NCBI RefSeq assembly: GCF_018130385.1
Contig: NZ_JAFCLU010000019.1
Coordinates: 1-64,000, forward strand
Reading direction: 5' to 3'
From: Bradyrhizobium sp. AUGA SZCCT0283
Lineage (GTDB): Bacteria; Pseudomonadota; Alphaproteobacteria; Rhizobiales; Xanthobacteraceae
DNA length: 64,000 nt
Shown piece by piece: positions 17,470 through 26,316 of this stretch. A program made the position numbers and the translations under genes. Every line of letters starts with the position of its first letter. The stretch's first letter is position 1. The notes under the pieces are model-generated. The model was not told the origin of the DNA and searched no databases. It saw only the letters and a program-made list of their open reading frames with translations.

Positions 17470-18048
17470 ATGAAACGCTGTCTCGCTGCTTTCGCAATCG
17501 CCGCCAGCCTGTTCGCACCGGTTGCGCACGCCAACGATGCCTTGGAAGCCAAGGTGCGGGCCTACGTTCCGGTCGTCTCCCTCGCCAAAGTATGTGACAT
17601 CAGGATCAATGACGCCACCTCGGGTGACCACCGCGCCATGCTCGAAGCGGTGAAATCCGACCCGAACGCCAACAAACTCGCCTACCGCGTCCATTACGAA
17701 ACGCAGACGGCCTACATCAAGGCCCGCGACGGAGGTCAACGGGTCGCCTTCTGCAAGGACTTCATCGCAGCCAACAGCCAATACGCCAAGGCGCGCTTCA
17801 CCGCCGTGGTCGAGGGCCACATGAGCGACGTCAGCACCAGTGTGCAGAAAGCGATTGCCCACAACGTCTGCGGTGCGCCTCCCGTCAAGCTGTCCAAGGC
17901 CGACTGGAAACCGTACGCGCTCATCAAAAAGATGCTTCAGAACGAGCAAAAGTTGGCCAAGGAAAACGCCGAGACGAACGGCTGGAACGTCACCGAGGAA
18001 ACGACGGCGGTCACCGAACAGTTCTGCGCGGCGGTAAAAACCCGATGA
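17470..18048 (+). CDS. secreted hypothetical protein
   Basis: Uses the ATG at 17470 (GGAG ten bases upstream); an ATG at 17461 is also possible. 192 residues with a signal peptide ([21 protein letters not shown]). The mature protein is helical and has four cysteines ([25 protein letters not shown]), which could make two disulfides in the periplasm. No domain was recognised. It lies just after the glmU remnant and before a SPW-type membrane protein. Function unknown. Confidence 0.6.
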   Translation: MKRCLAAFAIAASLFAPVAHANDALEAKVRAYVPVVSLAKVCDIRINDATSGDHRAMLEAVKSDPNANKLAYRVHYETQTAYIKARDGGQRVAFCKDFIAANSQYAKARFTAVVEGHMSDVSTSVQKAIAHNVCGAPPVKLSKADWKPYALIKKMLQNEQKLAKENAETNGWNVTEETTAVTEQFCAAVKTR

Positions 18049-18342
18049 GCATCACCGCCGCCAAAGTCCGAGCCCCGCTGATGCGTCTTTGCGCGGCCCC
18101 GGTGGTCCCGGGGCTGTGCGCTGGCGTCCGAAGCGCTACCCCGTGCCGCGCTGATGCCTCGATCGACCATGTCGAGGCTTTCGATGATCCTGATGCCGCT
18201 GGAAACCCACCCGAAAAGTGACAATGCCGCGGGTTTGCAGGGCTTTCCGCGTAGACCCGTTTTTGTGTCGCACCCGGCCGATGGAACCGACGCGGCGAGC
18301 GTACGGTTGAATTGGCGTGGAAAACCTCCAATGGAGGGTGTC

Positions 18343-18702
18343 ATGGAGAACTGGACGAACGCCAAATGGTGCGACGTCGCAAACCTGATCCTCGGCGCGG
18401 TTCTGTTCGTTTCGCCCTGGATGTTCAGCTTCGACGCCGGAACGGTTTCCAACAACGCCTATGTTACCGGTATCGTCATCGCGGCCCTTGCGATCGCGGC
18501 GCTGGCGGCATTCGCGGTGTGGGAGGAGTGGCTGAACCTCGTTGTCGGTTTGTGGGCACTGGTTTCGCCCTGGGTCTTGGGCTTCCAGGGAACCACGGCG
18601 ATGACGGTGCATGTGATCATCGGTGCGGCGGTCGCGATCCTGGCTGCGATCGAGCTCTGGATGATGTCCCAGATCCCGCCGCGGCTGACCACCGGCCGCT
18701 GA
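18343..18702 (+). CDS. SPW-repeat membrane protein
   Basis: Started at the ATG at 18343 (GGAGGG five bases upstream), 119 residues. It has four hydrophobic helices in two tandem units, each with a Ser-Pro-Trp motif (VSPWMFSF and VSPWVLGF). This is the defining feature of the SPW repeat family of small bacterial membrane proteins, whose function is not established. The predicted location is the inner membrane. Confidence 0.75.
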   Translation: MENWTNAKWCDVANLILGAVLFVSPWMFSFDAGTVSNNAYVTGIVIAALAIAALAAFAVWEEWLNLVVGLWALVSPWVLGFQGTTAMTVHVIIGAAVAILAAIELWMMSQIPPRLTTGR

Positions 18703-18820
18703 GGGCTGAGGTCATTGAAATTCTGCCCGGCCGCCGCGTGCGCCGGCCAGGTGTCGGCGGCGGCGATAGGCCGCTGGGACACGTTGATGCCGCAATCCGT
18801 CACCGCCGCCAGGTCCGTAG

Positions 18821-18847
18821 GATGGGTGGAGCGCAGCGATACCCATC
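18821..18847. repeat. short palindromic repeat fragment
   Basis: GATGGGT at 18821-18827 and ACCCATC at 18841-18847 flank GGAGCGCAGCGAT. The sequence resembles a common Bradyrhizobium intergenic palindrome. It lies in the otherwise featureless space between the SPW and DUF805 genes. Confidence 0.5.
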
Positions 18848-18898
18848 GCCACACACCCCACCGGCATTGTAGTTCCGGCGCAGGACTAATAGCGGTTT

Positions 18899-19369
18899 TC
18901 AAGCCAGCTGTTGCGCCGGGTCGGCGCCGTACAGGTTCGGCCCCTTGGTGCCCGGCAGAATGCCGAGCTCGACGATGCCCCATAGCGCGGGCGGAAGGCT
19001 CGCAAAAATCAGGATCGAGCCGGTCGCGAAATCTCCGCTCCGGCCGGTTCTGGGGTCGTCAAACAAGACGATGCTGAAGCCGACACAGAACAGGGCGAAG
19101 GGGAGCAGCCAGAAAACCAGCAGCCACCAGCCGTTCTTGTTGCGGTCGTGCAATCGCTTGGCTCCCACGGCCAGTATCGGCCACAGGCTCAGGAGCCATA
19201 TGACTTGCGAGGTCAAGGCGAGCAACAGGACGGCCGCCGCTTCGCTGTTGAGGAGAAAGGGCGCGAAGGTCAAAACCAGCACCGCGACGATCAGCGCGAG
19301 GATCGCCAGCCAATAGGTGCCGCGGCCGATCCGGCCCTCGAAGCTGAAAAGGATCTTCTGAAGTTTCAT
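18899..19369 (-). CDS. DUF805 family membrane protein
   Basis: A 156-residue protein starting MKLQKILFSFEGRIGRGTYW, the typical N-terminus of DUF805 proteins (short aromatic/GR motif before the first helix). Four hydrophobic helices follow, with RLHDRNKNGWW between helices two and three, another family hallmark. It ends with GTKGPNLYGADP, the usual cytoplasmic tail. The family is widespread and its function is unclear. A truncated second copy lies immediately upstream at 19450-19570. Confidence 0.85.
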   Translation of the reverse strand: MKLQKILFSFEGRIGRGTYWLAILALIVAVLVLTFAPFLLNSEAAAVLLLALTSQVIWLLSLWPILAVGAKRLHDRNKNGWWLLVFWLLPFALFCVGFSIVLFDDPRTGRSGDFATGSILIFASLPPALWGIVELGILPGTKGPNLYGADPAQQLA

Positions 19370-19449
19370 CGCATCCTCGGCAGGGGCGTCCCTGTTGGGT
19401 GCTTTGATTGGTCGGGACGGGGGCAGACTTGGTTCGAAACGGAGTTCCT

Positions 19450-19570
19450 TCAGGCAGCGGACAGCGGATCGGGGCCGTAACTGTTCGCCCCCTTCGTGCC
19501 GCGCAGGAAGCCAATTTCGACGAGCATCCAGATCGAGCAGGCGAGAATGACGACGGTGACGACCGTGCGA
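19450..19570 (-). pseudogene. truncated DUF805 gene (C-terminal remnant)
   Basis: Reading the minus strand to the TGA at 19450-19452 gives a hydrophobic helix followed by MLVEIGFLRGTKGANSYGPD, clearly the last helix and tail of a DUF805 protein and homologous to the end of the intact neighbour. The rest of the gene is missing. The reading frame ends abruptly at the perfect palindrome at 19571-19598, so the truncation coincides with the edge of the accessory block. Confidence 0.75.
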
Positions 19571-19598
19571 ATTACGGTGACAGCACTGTCACCGTAAT
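19571..19598. repeat. perfect 28-bp palindrome (REP-like)
   Basis: ATTACGGTGACAG at 19571-19583 and CTGTCACCGTAAT at 19586-19598 form a perfect 13-bp inverted repeat with a 2-base centre. The core CGGTGACAG recurs in degenerate form at 21065-21113 and CGGTGACA at 23337-23383. The sequence resembles REP palindromes mobilised by RAYT (Y1-type) transposases; that link is inference, since no transposase is in the window. Confidence 0.75.
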
Positions 19599-19655
19599 CT
19601 AAGCCCTTAAAGCATCGAAGATTGATGGCCCCCGATAGGCTCGTCGATCATTTGA

Positions 19656-20783
19656 TCAGGGAATGACGCGCAGACTATTGTTCAGCCTTTCAAGAGTTAG
19701 CTGTTGGGTCGTGTATATGATTTCCGGGTTTCGATCAGGCGGTAAGACATGCGGTTTGATGGTGACACCGGTTATTCTTGGTCGTACGTCCGCGAGCTGC
19801 TTTCTCAACCCGAGGATTTCTTGCTCATCCGTCCTGTTGGCGTCCCGAAGGTCATTTAACGACTTCAACTGCTCTGCTTCCGGTCGATTCAGATTGAATG
19901 TTCGCAACTGAGTATCATCGGTCGGTGAGAGATTTTGAATTGTTTTCGAATCCATTCTTGAAAGACGATCCACAAGAGCAGCATTCTGCGAATTTATCTC
20001 CTGCGTTCGCTTGGCGATATCGCCCCTCTTCTGGCTAATCAGTTCCTCGAGTTTGGCGATTAGCTCTCTTTCCGCATTCGTCAACCCCACAAGCAACTGC
20101 GGTAACGGATCGACCGCTGGTTTGGCAATCACAACGTCTATGCTGCCATCATCCAGCCGTTCGATGGTCGCGTTAGCGTTGATACCGATGGTTGGGGCGG
20201 GTCCAATAACGAAGCCGGCTCCCGCATTAGCGTTTACAACGATGGTGAACTGGAAGGTATGTCCAACACTAGAAATCCGCTGCGGCTTATGCAATTGGAG
20301 CTTGCCGCCGACTTCGGCCGCATCAAAAACCCTATCCATCCACTCTTCAAAGCCAATCCGTCCCGTAATGAAAGGGTGAAGCGTGTTCGTTTGCACTCTT
20401 GCGCATACGGGCTCCTGCTTAACATCATCAAATGCCAAGCTGAATTTCATTAAAGCGGTTCTGTTCGCGGTCGTTGATTCACCTGCACCAACAATACCAG
20501 TGACCCCCAAATTCTTTGCCGGCAAGAATGGGAACGTATTGTTGAGCGATCTTACGGTTCCTGCTTCGTTACTTTTTAGCGTGATGCCATATTGGCCTTG
20601 CCAGCCCGCAAGGAAGGTGCGTCCCTTCAAGTTTCTTTGAGTCCAGACGGCCACCTGGAATTCACAATTGATTTTCGCGATCAGCACTTCTAGCGGCAGC
20701 GTCTCGCGGCTTGTAAGTTGCGGCAAATAAGTACCGCAGCCGGACAACATGGTGGTCAGAAGAGGAATCGCCCATTTTTTCAT
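19656..20783 (-). CDS. outer-membrane-type lipoprotein of unknown function
   Basis: A 375-residue protein whose N-terminus (MKKWAIPLLTTMLSGCGTYL) carries a lipobox with the lipidated Cys at residue 16, so it is a lipoprotein. The first half is beta-rich and contains an alternating Gly/Ala/Asn segment (VNANAGAGFVIGPAP). Residues about 235-340 are a probable coiled coil (NAERELIAKLEELISQKRGD...). Base composition is lower in GC than the flanking genes, suggesting transfer. It lies divergently, separated from the KAP NTPase by 335 bp, in a repeat-bordered block. No family was recognised. Confidence 0.7.
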   Translation of the reverse strand: MKKWAIPLLTTMLSGCGTYLPQLTSRETLPLEVLIAKINCEFQVAVWTQRNLKGRTFLAGWQGQYGITLKSNEAGTVRSLNNTFPFLPAKNLGVTGIVGAGESTTANRTALMKFSLAFDDVKQEPVCARVQTNTLHPFITGRIGFEEWMDRVFDAAEVGGKLQLHKPQRISSVGHTFQFTIVVNANAGAGFVIGPAPTIGINANATIERLDDGSIDVVIAKPAVDPLPQLLVGLTNAERELIAKLEELISQKRGDIAKRTQEINSQNAALVDRLSRMDSKTIQNLSPTDDTQLRTFNLNRPEAEQLKSLNDLRDANRTDEQEILGLRKQLADVRPRITGVTIKPHVLPPDRNPEIIYTTQQLTLERLNNSLRVIP

Positions 20784-21118
20784 GGCTTCGCCCCTTTGTC
20801 GCTATGAAATCGAATAACAACTATATGGCGAATACAACCCTTGTTTGAGGGGGTTCGATTTTTTAGATTAGCTGTGGCCGAAATGCCCGACCGGGCTTAT
20901 GCACAGATCCGTGCGTTACCAAAGCCGGACGTAGCCAAACAGACTCATCTGACCGCAGGGTTTCTCACATAATCCACCGGCAGAGACGCAACGGGAAAAT
21001 GCCGCAGTTGGTGAGTGCGGCCGCACCATTCTGATGAAACCGCGCCGTCAGATAGCTATCGTCTCGTGGAATTGCGGTGACAGTGCTGTAAGCGTAACTC
21101 CCGTTTAGGGAATGGACG
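20784..21118. other. divergent intergenic region of the lipoprotein/KAP pair
   Basis: 335 bases of lower GC that must contain both promoters. The only recognisable structure is the REP-like sequence at 21065-21113, immediately before the KAP NTPase start. No small ORF is convincing. Confidence 0.5.
21065..21113. repeat. REP-like flanking repeat, left copy
   Basis: Begins CGTGGAATTGCGGTGACA and ends CGTTTAGGGAAT. The first 18 bases match the copy at 23337-23383 at 17 positions, and the last dozen are also similar. The two copies flank the KAP NTPase gene in direct orientation. The core is shared with the perfect palindrome at 19571-19598. Confidence 0.6.
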
Positions 21119-23284
21119 ATGGCTGCTAAGACTTCGCATAACGACGACTCCATTTCGGAGCCGTCTGAAGACCGCTTTGGGATCGAGCCGTTCGCGATGA
21201 CGCTCGCCTTCGGCATCCTGCAGATGGTGGCGCCCCAAGGGATGGTGATCGCGCTGAACGGCCCTTGGGGTTCGGGGAAGAGCAGCGCGGTGAACCTCGT
21301 CCGTCATCACCTCGCAGACGCCGTCGAGGCCGAAGAGATAACCATCGTCGATTTCGCTTGTTGGTGGTTCAGGGGCGAGGAGGAACTCGCGCTTGCCTTC
21401 TTCAGGGAGCTATACGCGGGTCTCGGACCATCGCTCGGAAGTCGGTTTAAAAAGGCGCTGCCGAAGCTCGGCGCACGGTTGCTCAAAACGGCCGGTTTTG
21501 TCGGCCCGGCGATCGATATGGCCGGAGCAGCCGGCGCCGGCACGATCGCTTCCGGGGCGATGAGTTGGGCGTCCGGCCTAATTAAGCTCGATGACAGCGT
21601 CGAGAAGCTGTACGCGCAGATCTCGAAGGCGCTTAGCGACCAAGACCGAAGATTTCTCATCGTGATCGACGACATCGACCGTCTTGCTCCCGACGAGGCG
21701 CTGCTAATCTTCCGTCTTATTAAGTCGGTCGGCCGACTTCCCAACGTCATCTATCTTCTGGTTTTTGATCGAGCACTAGCAGAAGCGATCGTGAAGGAAA
21801 AGTATCCGTCCGAGGGACCCCAGTATCTCGAGAAGATCATTCAGGCGAGCTTCGATATTCCGGAGCCGCGCAAGGAAGACTTGCGGGACCAGATGCTCGA
21901 GAACATCGAAAAGATATGTGGAAGGCCGAACGAAAGTGAACTTCTGCAATTCATGAACGTGTTCTACGATGTTATCGCTCCGGAGATACGAACGCCTCGC
22001 GACGTGATCAGGTTGGCCAATAGCCTGTCCGTCACCTGGCCCGCGATCGGACGGGAAGTCGATCGGGCGGACTTCATCGGAATCGAGACCTTCCGCCTCC
22101 TGCGACCGACGGTCTACCGCGCCATCCGGTCCAGCAAGGAACTGCTGGTGGGAGGCGCCGACAGTGGCACCAGCCGATATTCGACCGACCAGAAGACCGA
22201 GTACGACAAGATTCTGCTCGGAGGCGTGGCGCAAAAGGACCAAGAGCAACTTCGACGCGCCCTGAAGCGTCTCTTTCCGAGGCTGGATTCCGTCTGGGGC
22301 AACCTTTCATACGGCCAAGATTCGCTCGCTGGCTGGGAACGCCAACGACGTGTATGTGCCGCTTCCCGGTTCGATACGTATTTCAGGCTATCTATCGGCG
22401 ACGATGTGCTGAAAAAAGACGAGATCGATACTCTCGTCGAAAATGCTGCCGACCGATCCTTCGTACAGCAGAGGCTGAGAGAAGCGCTTGGAATACTACG
22501 GTACGGCGGAACGACCAAGGCGGCCCTCATCCTCGACGAGCTCAATCTTCATGCGGAGTCGATTGCAGACGAAGACGTGCGACCTCTACTGATAGCGATA
22601 TTCGAAATCGGCGATGAACTGGACACACCTCGGGATGCCGCAAAGGGTTTTTCGATCGGCGACAATCGCTTGAGGATCCATTGGCTTTTGCGCCGGCTCA
22701 TTCTCGATCGCTTCGATATCGACAAGAGGTCGGCGATCCTGCTTGAGGCCTGCAAAACGGCGCCCGTCGGATGGATGGTCGATATCGCGGACTCCGCCAA
22801 TGCCGCGCACAACTCGCGCGAAGGAAGGGCTCCTGAAACCCAAGACAGGCTTATCACGACCAAGCAGGACTGCGAGAAAATGCAGGCGATGGCGCTAAAG
22901 AGCCTCCGCGCGGCCGCCAAATCCGGCGCGTTATCCTCGAATTCTAAGCTGCCTTATCTATTATATAGATGGCACGACTTGGCGAAGGATGACGGCAAGG
23001 AAGTGAAGCGATGGACGAAAGCGCAACTAGCTCGGAACGACCAAGTTGTCTTGTTCGCGAACGCCTTCACGTCACAAAGCTGGAGCCAAAGCATCGCCGA
23101 TCGGGTGGCGCAGCGTACCACGCTGGCCAACGTCGTCGGAATCGAAAAAATTCTGGACGTGGAACTCTTCCGCGGCAAGATAAAATCCCTTCTTGCAGAC
23201 GAGACCTTACCCGAGCGGGATCGACTGATCCTCTCGGAGTTCGACGCCGCTTGGAACAGACGAGAAAAGGGAGACCGCTACTGA
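21119..23284 (+). CDS. KAP-family P-loop NTPase
   Basis: A 721-residue protein. Walker A is GPWGSGKSS at residues 48-56 and Walker B is FLIVIDDIDRL at residues 179-189. A hydrophobic stretch lies between them (about 125-155), the insertion typical of KAP NTPases (named for Kidins220/ARMS and the T7-exclusion protein PifA). A DRALAEAI-type sensor region follows, and the C-terminal 400 residues are helical and of unknown fold. The start at 21119 has AGGGA upstream. GC and codon use are lower than in neighbours, and degenerate repeats bracket the gene, suggesting transfer. Anti-phage or membrane-associated signalling is inferred from relatives, not shown. Confidence 0.85.
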   Translation: MAAKTSHNDDSISEPSEDRFGIEPFAMTLAFGILQMVAPQGMVIALNGPWGSGKSSAVNLVRHHLADAVEAEEITIVDFACWWFRGEEELALAFFRELYAGLGPSLGSRFKKALPKLGARLLKTAGFVGPAIDMAGAAGAGTIASGAMSWASGLIKLDDSVEKLYAQISKALSDQDRRFLIVIDDIDRLAPDEALLIFRLIKSVGRLPNVIYLLVFDRALAEAIVKEKYPSEGPQYLEKIIQASFDIPEPRKEDLRDQMLENIEKICGRPNESELLQFMNVFYDVIAPEIRTPRDVIRLANSLSVTWPAIGREVDRADFIGIETFRLLRPTVYRAIRSSKELLVGGADSGTSRYSTDQKTEYDKILLGGVAQKDQEQLRRALKRLFPRLDSVWGNLSYGQDSLAGWERQRRVCAASRFDTYFRLSIGDDVLKKDEIDTLVENAADRSFVQQRLREALGILRYGGTTKAALILDELNLHAESIADEDVRPLLIAIFEIGDELDTPRDAAKGFSIGDNRLRIHWLLRRLILDRFDIDKRSAILLEACKTAPVGWMVDIADSANAAHNSREGRAPETQDRLITTKQDCEKMQAMALKSLRAAAKSGALSSNSKLPYLLYRWHDLAKDDGKEVKRWTKAQLARNDQVVLFANAFTSQSWSQSIADRVAQRTTLANVVGIEKILDVELFRGKIKSLLADETLPERDRLILSEFDAAWNRREKGDRY

Positions 23285-23336
23285 AGCGGACCCGACCGAA
23301 CGCCAATGTTCGGGCGCGAACGTCAAACCTCACGTA

Positions 23337-23383
23337 CGTGGAATTTCGGTGACATTTAATCTGACGTTCTCGTTTGGGGGAAT
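23337..23383. repeat. REP-like flanking repeat, right copy
   Basis: Starts CGTGGAATTTCGGTGACA and ends GTTTGGGGGAAT, the direct counterpart of 21065-21113. It lies 52 bases after the KAP stop codon and marks the right edge of the low-GC block. Confidence 0.55.
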
Positions 23384-24078
23384 TGAGTTGATTTGTCCTG
23401 CGCGCTAAAGCTAATTTCTTGAACCAAATCAACCTGATGCTACCCGTCCAGCCTCATCCGAAAAAATAAACCGCTTTCGCCTCAGGCCAAATCACCGCTA
23501 TCACTCCGGCCGTCCACCCCGGCAAGAGGGGCGTATCGCGATCGTCACGGACGCGGGGTTGGATGCGGTGGACGCAGCGGCGTCGGGCGCGATCGTGGTC
23601 GCAGGGCGGGTCTCCCGTGAGCGATCCAACGTTGCGCAGACGACCGGCGTTTCAAGGCCTTCGCCAGAATTTCGGTCGGCATCTCGCCGATCGGAGGGAC
23701 GGTTGAGGGCGCTGCGTACGGCGAAGTCGTGTGGTTCTGGCATCCGTGGCTGATGTCAAGCCAGCGGAGACGCGTCGGCCCGACCGGGCTTAGACAAATC
23801 TCAATCCGCTGGTGACGGTGACAAGAGGAATTCGTCGCCGGGGAGAGCGCGAAGTAAGCCGTAAAGCCATTGCGCAGGGAATGCCGGATTGCCTCCGCTG
23901 AACCTGTATGCTCGTGTGCGTTTCCTTCTACCCATTGCACGCGAGACCGCGGGTGCAGCGCGCATCCGGCATTCCCTGCTCCCTCTCTTTGGGGAGAACC
24001 AAGGCCAAAGCTCGGGCAGGTCATGCCGCGAGATCGCGGAGCTGTATCTGCAGGCCTCGCGGGAAAAGGGCCATTTGA

Positions 24079-24178
24079 CCCTCATCCTGAGGAGCCCGCG
24101 GAGCGGGCGTCTCGAAGGATGCAGGCCACAGACGGGGCCTCATGGTTCGAGACGCGCTACGCGCTCCTCACCATGAGG
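24079..24178 (-). repeat. dispersed ~100-bp palindromic repeat, copy 2
   Basis: The reverse complement matches the element at 9978-10074 almost throughout, including the two hairpins and the linker with GTCTGTGGCCT. The two copies form an inverted pair 14 kb apart that encloses glmU and the whole accessory insertion. Confidence 0.85.
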
Positions 24179-24344
24179 AACTGGTGACCCAGTAAGACTA
24201 ATACCCGGTTTGGCTACCCATTAAGCTTTCCGCTTAAGACTGTCTCAATCCGCAATAATTATTGAGTATCTGTAAGATAGCGAATTTCGTTAAGAGATTA
24301 GCGGGTTGCGACGCTACTGTCGTCGATTTGGGGTATTGAACCGC

Positions 24345-26171
24345 ATGTGCGGCATTGTCGGCATTCTTGGGAAAGCTCCGGTCGCGGAGCAGCTGGTGGA
24401 TTCACTCAAGCGGCTTGAATATCGCGGCTATGATTCCGCAGGCGTCGCCACGCTGGAAGGCGGTCACCTCGCGCGCCGCCGCGCCGAGGGCAAGCTGAAG
24501 AACCTCGAAAAGCGGCTGGATGCCGAACCGCTCCAGGGCCACACCGGGATCGGGCACACCCGCTGGGCAACCCACGGCAAGCCGACCGAGAACAACGCGC
24601 ATCCGCATGCGACCGATCGCGTCGCCGTGGTTCACAACGGCATCATCGAGAACTTTCGCGAGTTGCGCGAGGCGCTGGAGAAAAAGGGGACGGTGTTCAA
24701 GACCGAAACCGATACCGAGATCGTTCTGCACCTGGTCGACAATTTGCTGCAGCAGGGCATCAAGCCGGTCGAGGCGGTGAGGGCGGCGCTGTCGGAATTG
24801 CGCGGCGCGTTCGCGCTCGGGTTCATCTTCGCCGGCGACGACGATTTGATGATCGGCGCCCGCAACGGCCCGCCGCTGGCGATCGGTCACGGCGATGGCG
24901 AAATGTATCTGGGGTCGGACGCGATTGCGCTAGGTCCCTTCACCGATACGATCAGCTATCTCGAGGACGGCGACTGGGTGGTGCTGACGCACAAGGGCGC
25001 TGTCATCTACGACAAGAACAACGCGATCGTGCACCGCGAGGCGGTCAAGCACTCGGCCTCGACCTCGCTGGTCGACAAGGCGAACTACCGCCACTTCATG
25101 GCCAAGGAAATTCACGAGCAGCCGGAAGTGGTCGGGCATACCCTGGCGCGCTACGTCGACATGGCGAGCGACCGCGTCATGCTGCCGGTCAAGCTGCCGT
25201 TCGACTTCAAGGATATCCAGCGCATTTCGATCACGGCCTGCGGCACCGCGAGCTATGCCGGCTATGTCGCCAAATACTGGTTCGAGCGGTTCGCGCGCGT
25301 GCCGGTCGAAGTCGATGTCGCCTCTGAATTCCGCTACCGCGAGGCGCCCTTGCGCAAGGGCGATCTCGCGATCTTCATTTCGCAGTCCGGCGAGACCGCC
25401 GATACGCTGGCCGCGCTGCGCTACGCCAAGGGCGAGGGCGTGCACACTTTGTCTGTCGTGAACGTGCCGACCTCGACGATTGCGCGCGAAAGCGAAACCG
25501 TGCTGCAGACGCTCGCCGGCCCCGAGATCGGCGTCGCCTCGACCAAGGCGTTCACCTGCCAGTTGATGGTGCTGGCCTTGCTCGCGGTCGCCGCCGGCAA
25601 GGCGCGCGGCGAGTTGTCGGATGAGGATGAAACAAAACTCGTCCACGGCCTCGTCGAGATTCCGCGCCTGATGGCGGCGGCGCTGACATCAGAGCCGCAG
25701 ATCGAAAAACTGGCGCGCGACATCTCGAAATCGAAGGACGTGCTCTATCTCGGCCGCGGCACCAGCTATCCCTTGGCGCTGGAAGGCGCGCTGAAGCTGA
25801 AGGAAATTTCCTACATCCACGCCGAGGGCTATGCCGCCGGCGAACTCAAGCATGGGCCGATCGCGCTGATCGACGAGAACATGCCGGTTGTCGTGATCGC
25901 GCCGCACGACCGGGTGTTCGAGAAGACCGTCTCCAACATGCAGGAAGTGGCGGCCCGCGGCGGCAACATCATCCTGATGACCGACGCCAAGGGGGCGGCG
26001 GAAGCCACCATCGAATCCCTGGTCACCATCGTGCTGCCCGACATGGCGGCGGCGTTCACCCCGATGGTCTACGCCGTCCCGGTGCAGCTTTTGGCCTATC
26101 ATACCGCCGTGGTGATGGGCACCGACGTCGATCAGCCGCGAAATCTCGCCAAATCGGTAACGGTCGAATAG
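24345..26171 (+). CDS. glmS: glutamine-fructose-6-phosphate aminotransferase
   Basis: A 608-residue cytoplasmic enzyme making glucosamine-6-P from fructose-6-P and glutamine, the first step to UDP-GlcNAc. The start at 24345 places the nucleophile Cys directly after Met (MCGIVGILGK). GHTRWATHG and NGIIENF belong to the class-II glutaminase domain. Two SIS isomerase domains follow (ACGTASYAGYVAKYWFE; LGRGTSYPLALEGALKLKE), and the C-terminus ends NLAKSVTVE as in the family. No glmS ribozyme-like leader was noticed. It is separated from glmU by accessory DNA. Confidence 0.97.
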   Translation: MCGIVGILGKAPVAEQLVDSLKRLEYRGYDSAGVATLEGGHLARRRAEGKLKNLEKRLDAEPLQGHTGIGHTRWATHGKPTENNAHPHATDRVAVVHNGIIENFRELREALEKKGTVFKTETDTEIVLHLVDNLLQQGIKPVEAVRAALSELRGAFALGFIFAGDDDLMIGARNGPPLAIGHGDGEMYLGSDAIALGPFTDTISYLEDGDWVVLTHKGAVIYDKNNAIVHREAVKHSASTSLVDKANYRHFMAKEIHEQPEVVGHTLARYVDMASDRVMLPVKLPFDFKDIQRISITACGTASYAGYVAKYWFERFARVPVEVDVASEFRYREAPLRKGDLAIFISQSGETADTLAALRYAKGEGVHTLSVVNVPTSTIARESETVLQTLAGPEIGVASTKAFTCQLMVLALLAVAAGKARGELSDEDETKLVHGLVEIPRLMAAALTSEPQIEKLARDISKSKDVLYLGRGTSYPLALEGALKLKEISYIHAEGYAAGELKHGPIALIDENMPVVVIAPHDRVFEKTVSNMQEVAARGGNIILMTDAKGAAEATIESLVTIVLPDMAAAFTPMVYAVPVQLLAYHTAVVMGTDVDQPRNLAKSVTVE

Positions 26172-26242
26172 TTAAGCCAAACGGCTGTCACGCTGGCTCT
26201 TCAAAAACCTGCTAGGATGGTTTAGCTGGCATAGGCGCGATC

Positions 26243-26270
26243 AGCAAAAGTGGACCCCGGTTTTGCGTCC
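26243..26270. repeat. short dispersed repeat fragment (AAAAGTGG...CCGGTTTT)
   Basis: AGCAAAAGTGGACCCCGGTTTTGCG, between glmS and the DUF502 gene, is a piece of the widespread alphaproteobacterial intergenic repeat; a fuller relative is at 59932-59980. Confidence 0.45.
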
Positions 26271-26316
26271 GATCGCGCCCAAATGTCGAGTCCGGCTGAC
26301 CTGACCTGGAACCCCG

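Larger units (their letters stand above)
23285..24344. other. 1.06-kb intergenic region with decayed dispersed sequence
   Basis: No convincing gene. From about 23500 to 24060 the sequence is high in GC, open in several frames at once and without domains. It resembles dispersed non-coding sequence common in Bradyrhizobium genomes, a resemblance recalled rather than searched. The palindromic repeat at 24079-24178 and the region before glmS make up the rest. The last 150 bases are AT-richer and probably carry the glmS promoter. Confidence 0.5.

Noticed and set aside
23545-24180. Several overlapping frames before glmS
   Set aside because: Open in many frames simultaneously, without domains, in what looks like dispersed non-coding sequence.
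24181-24344. glmS ribozyme/riboswitch upstream of glmS
   Set aside because: No features of the Firmicutes glmS ribozyme core are visible and the organism group does not use it.
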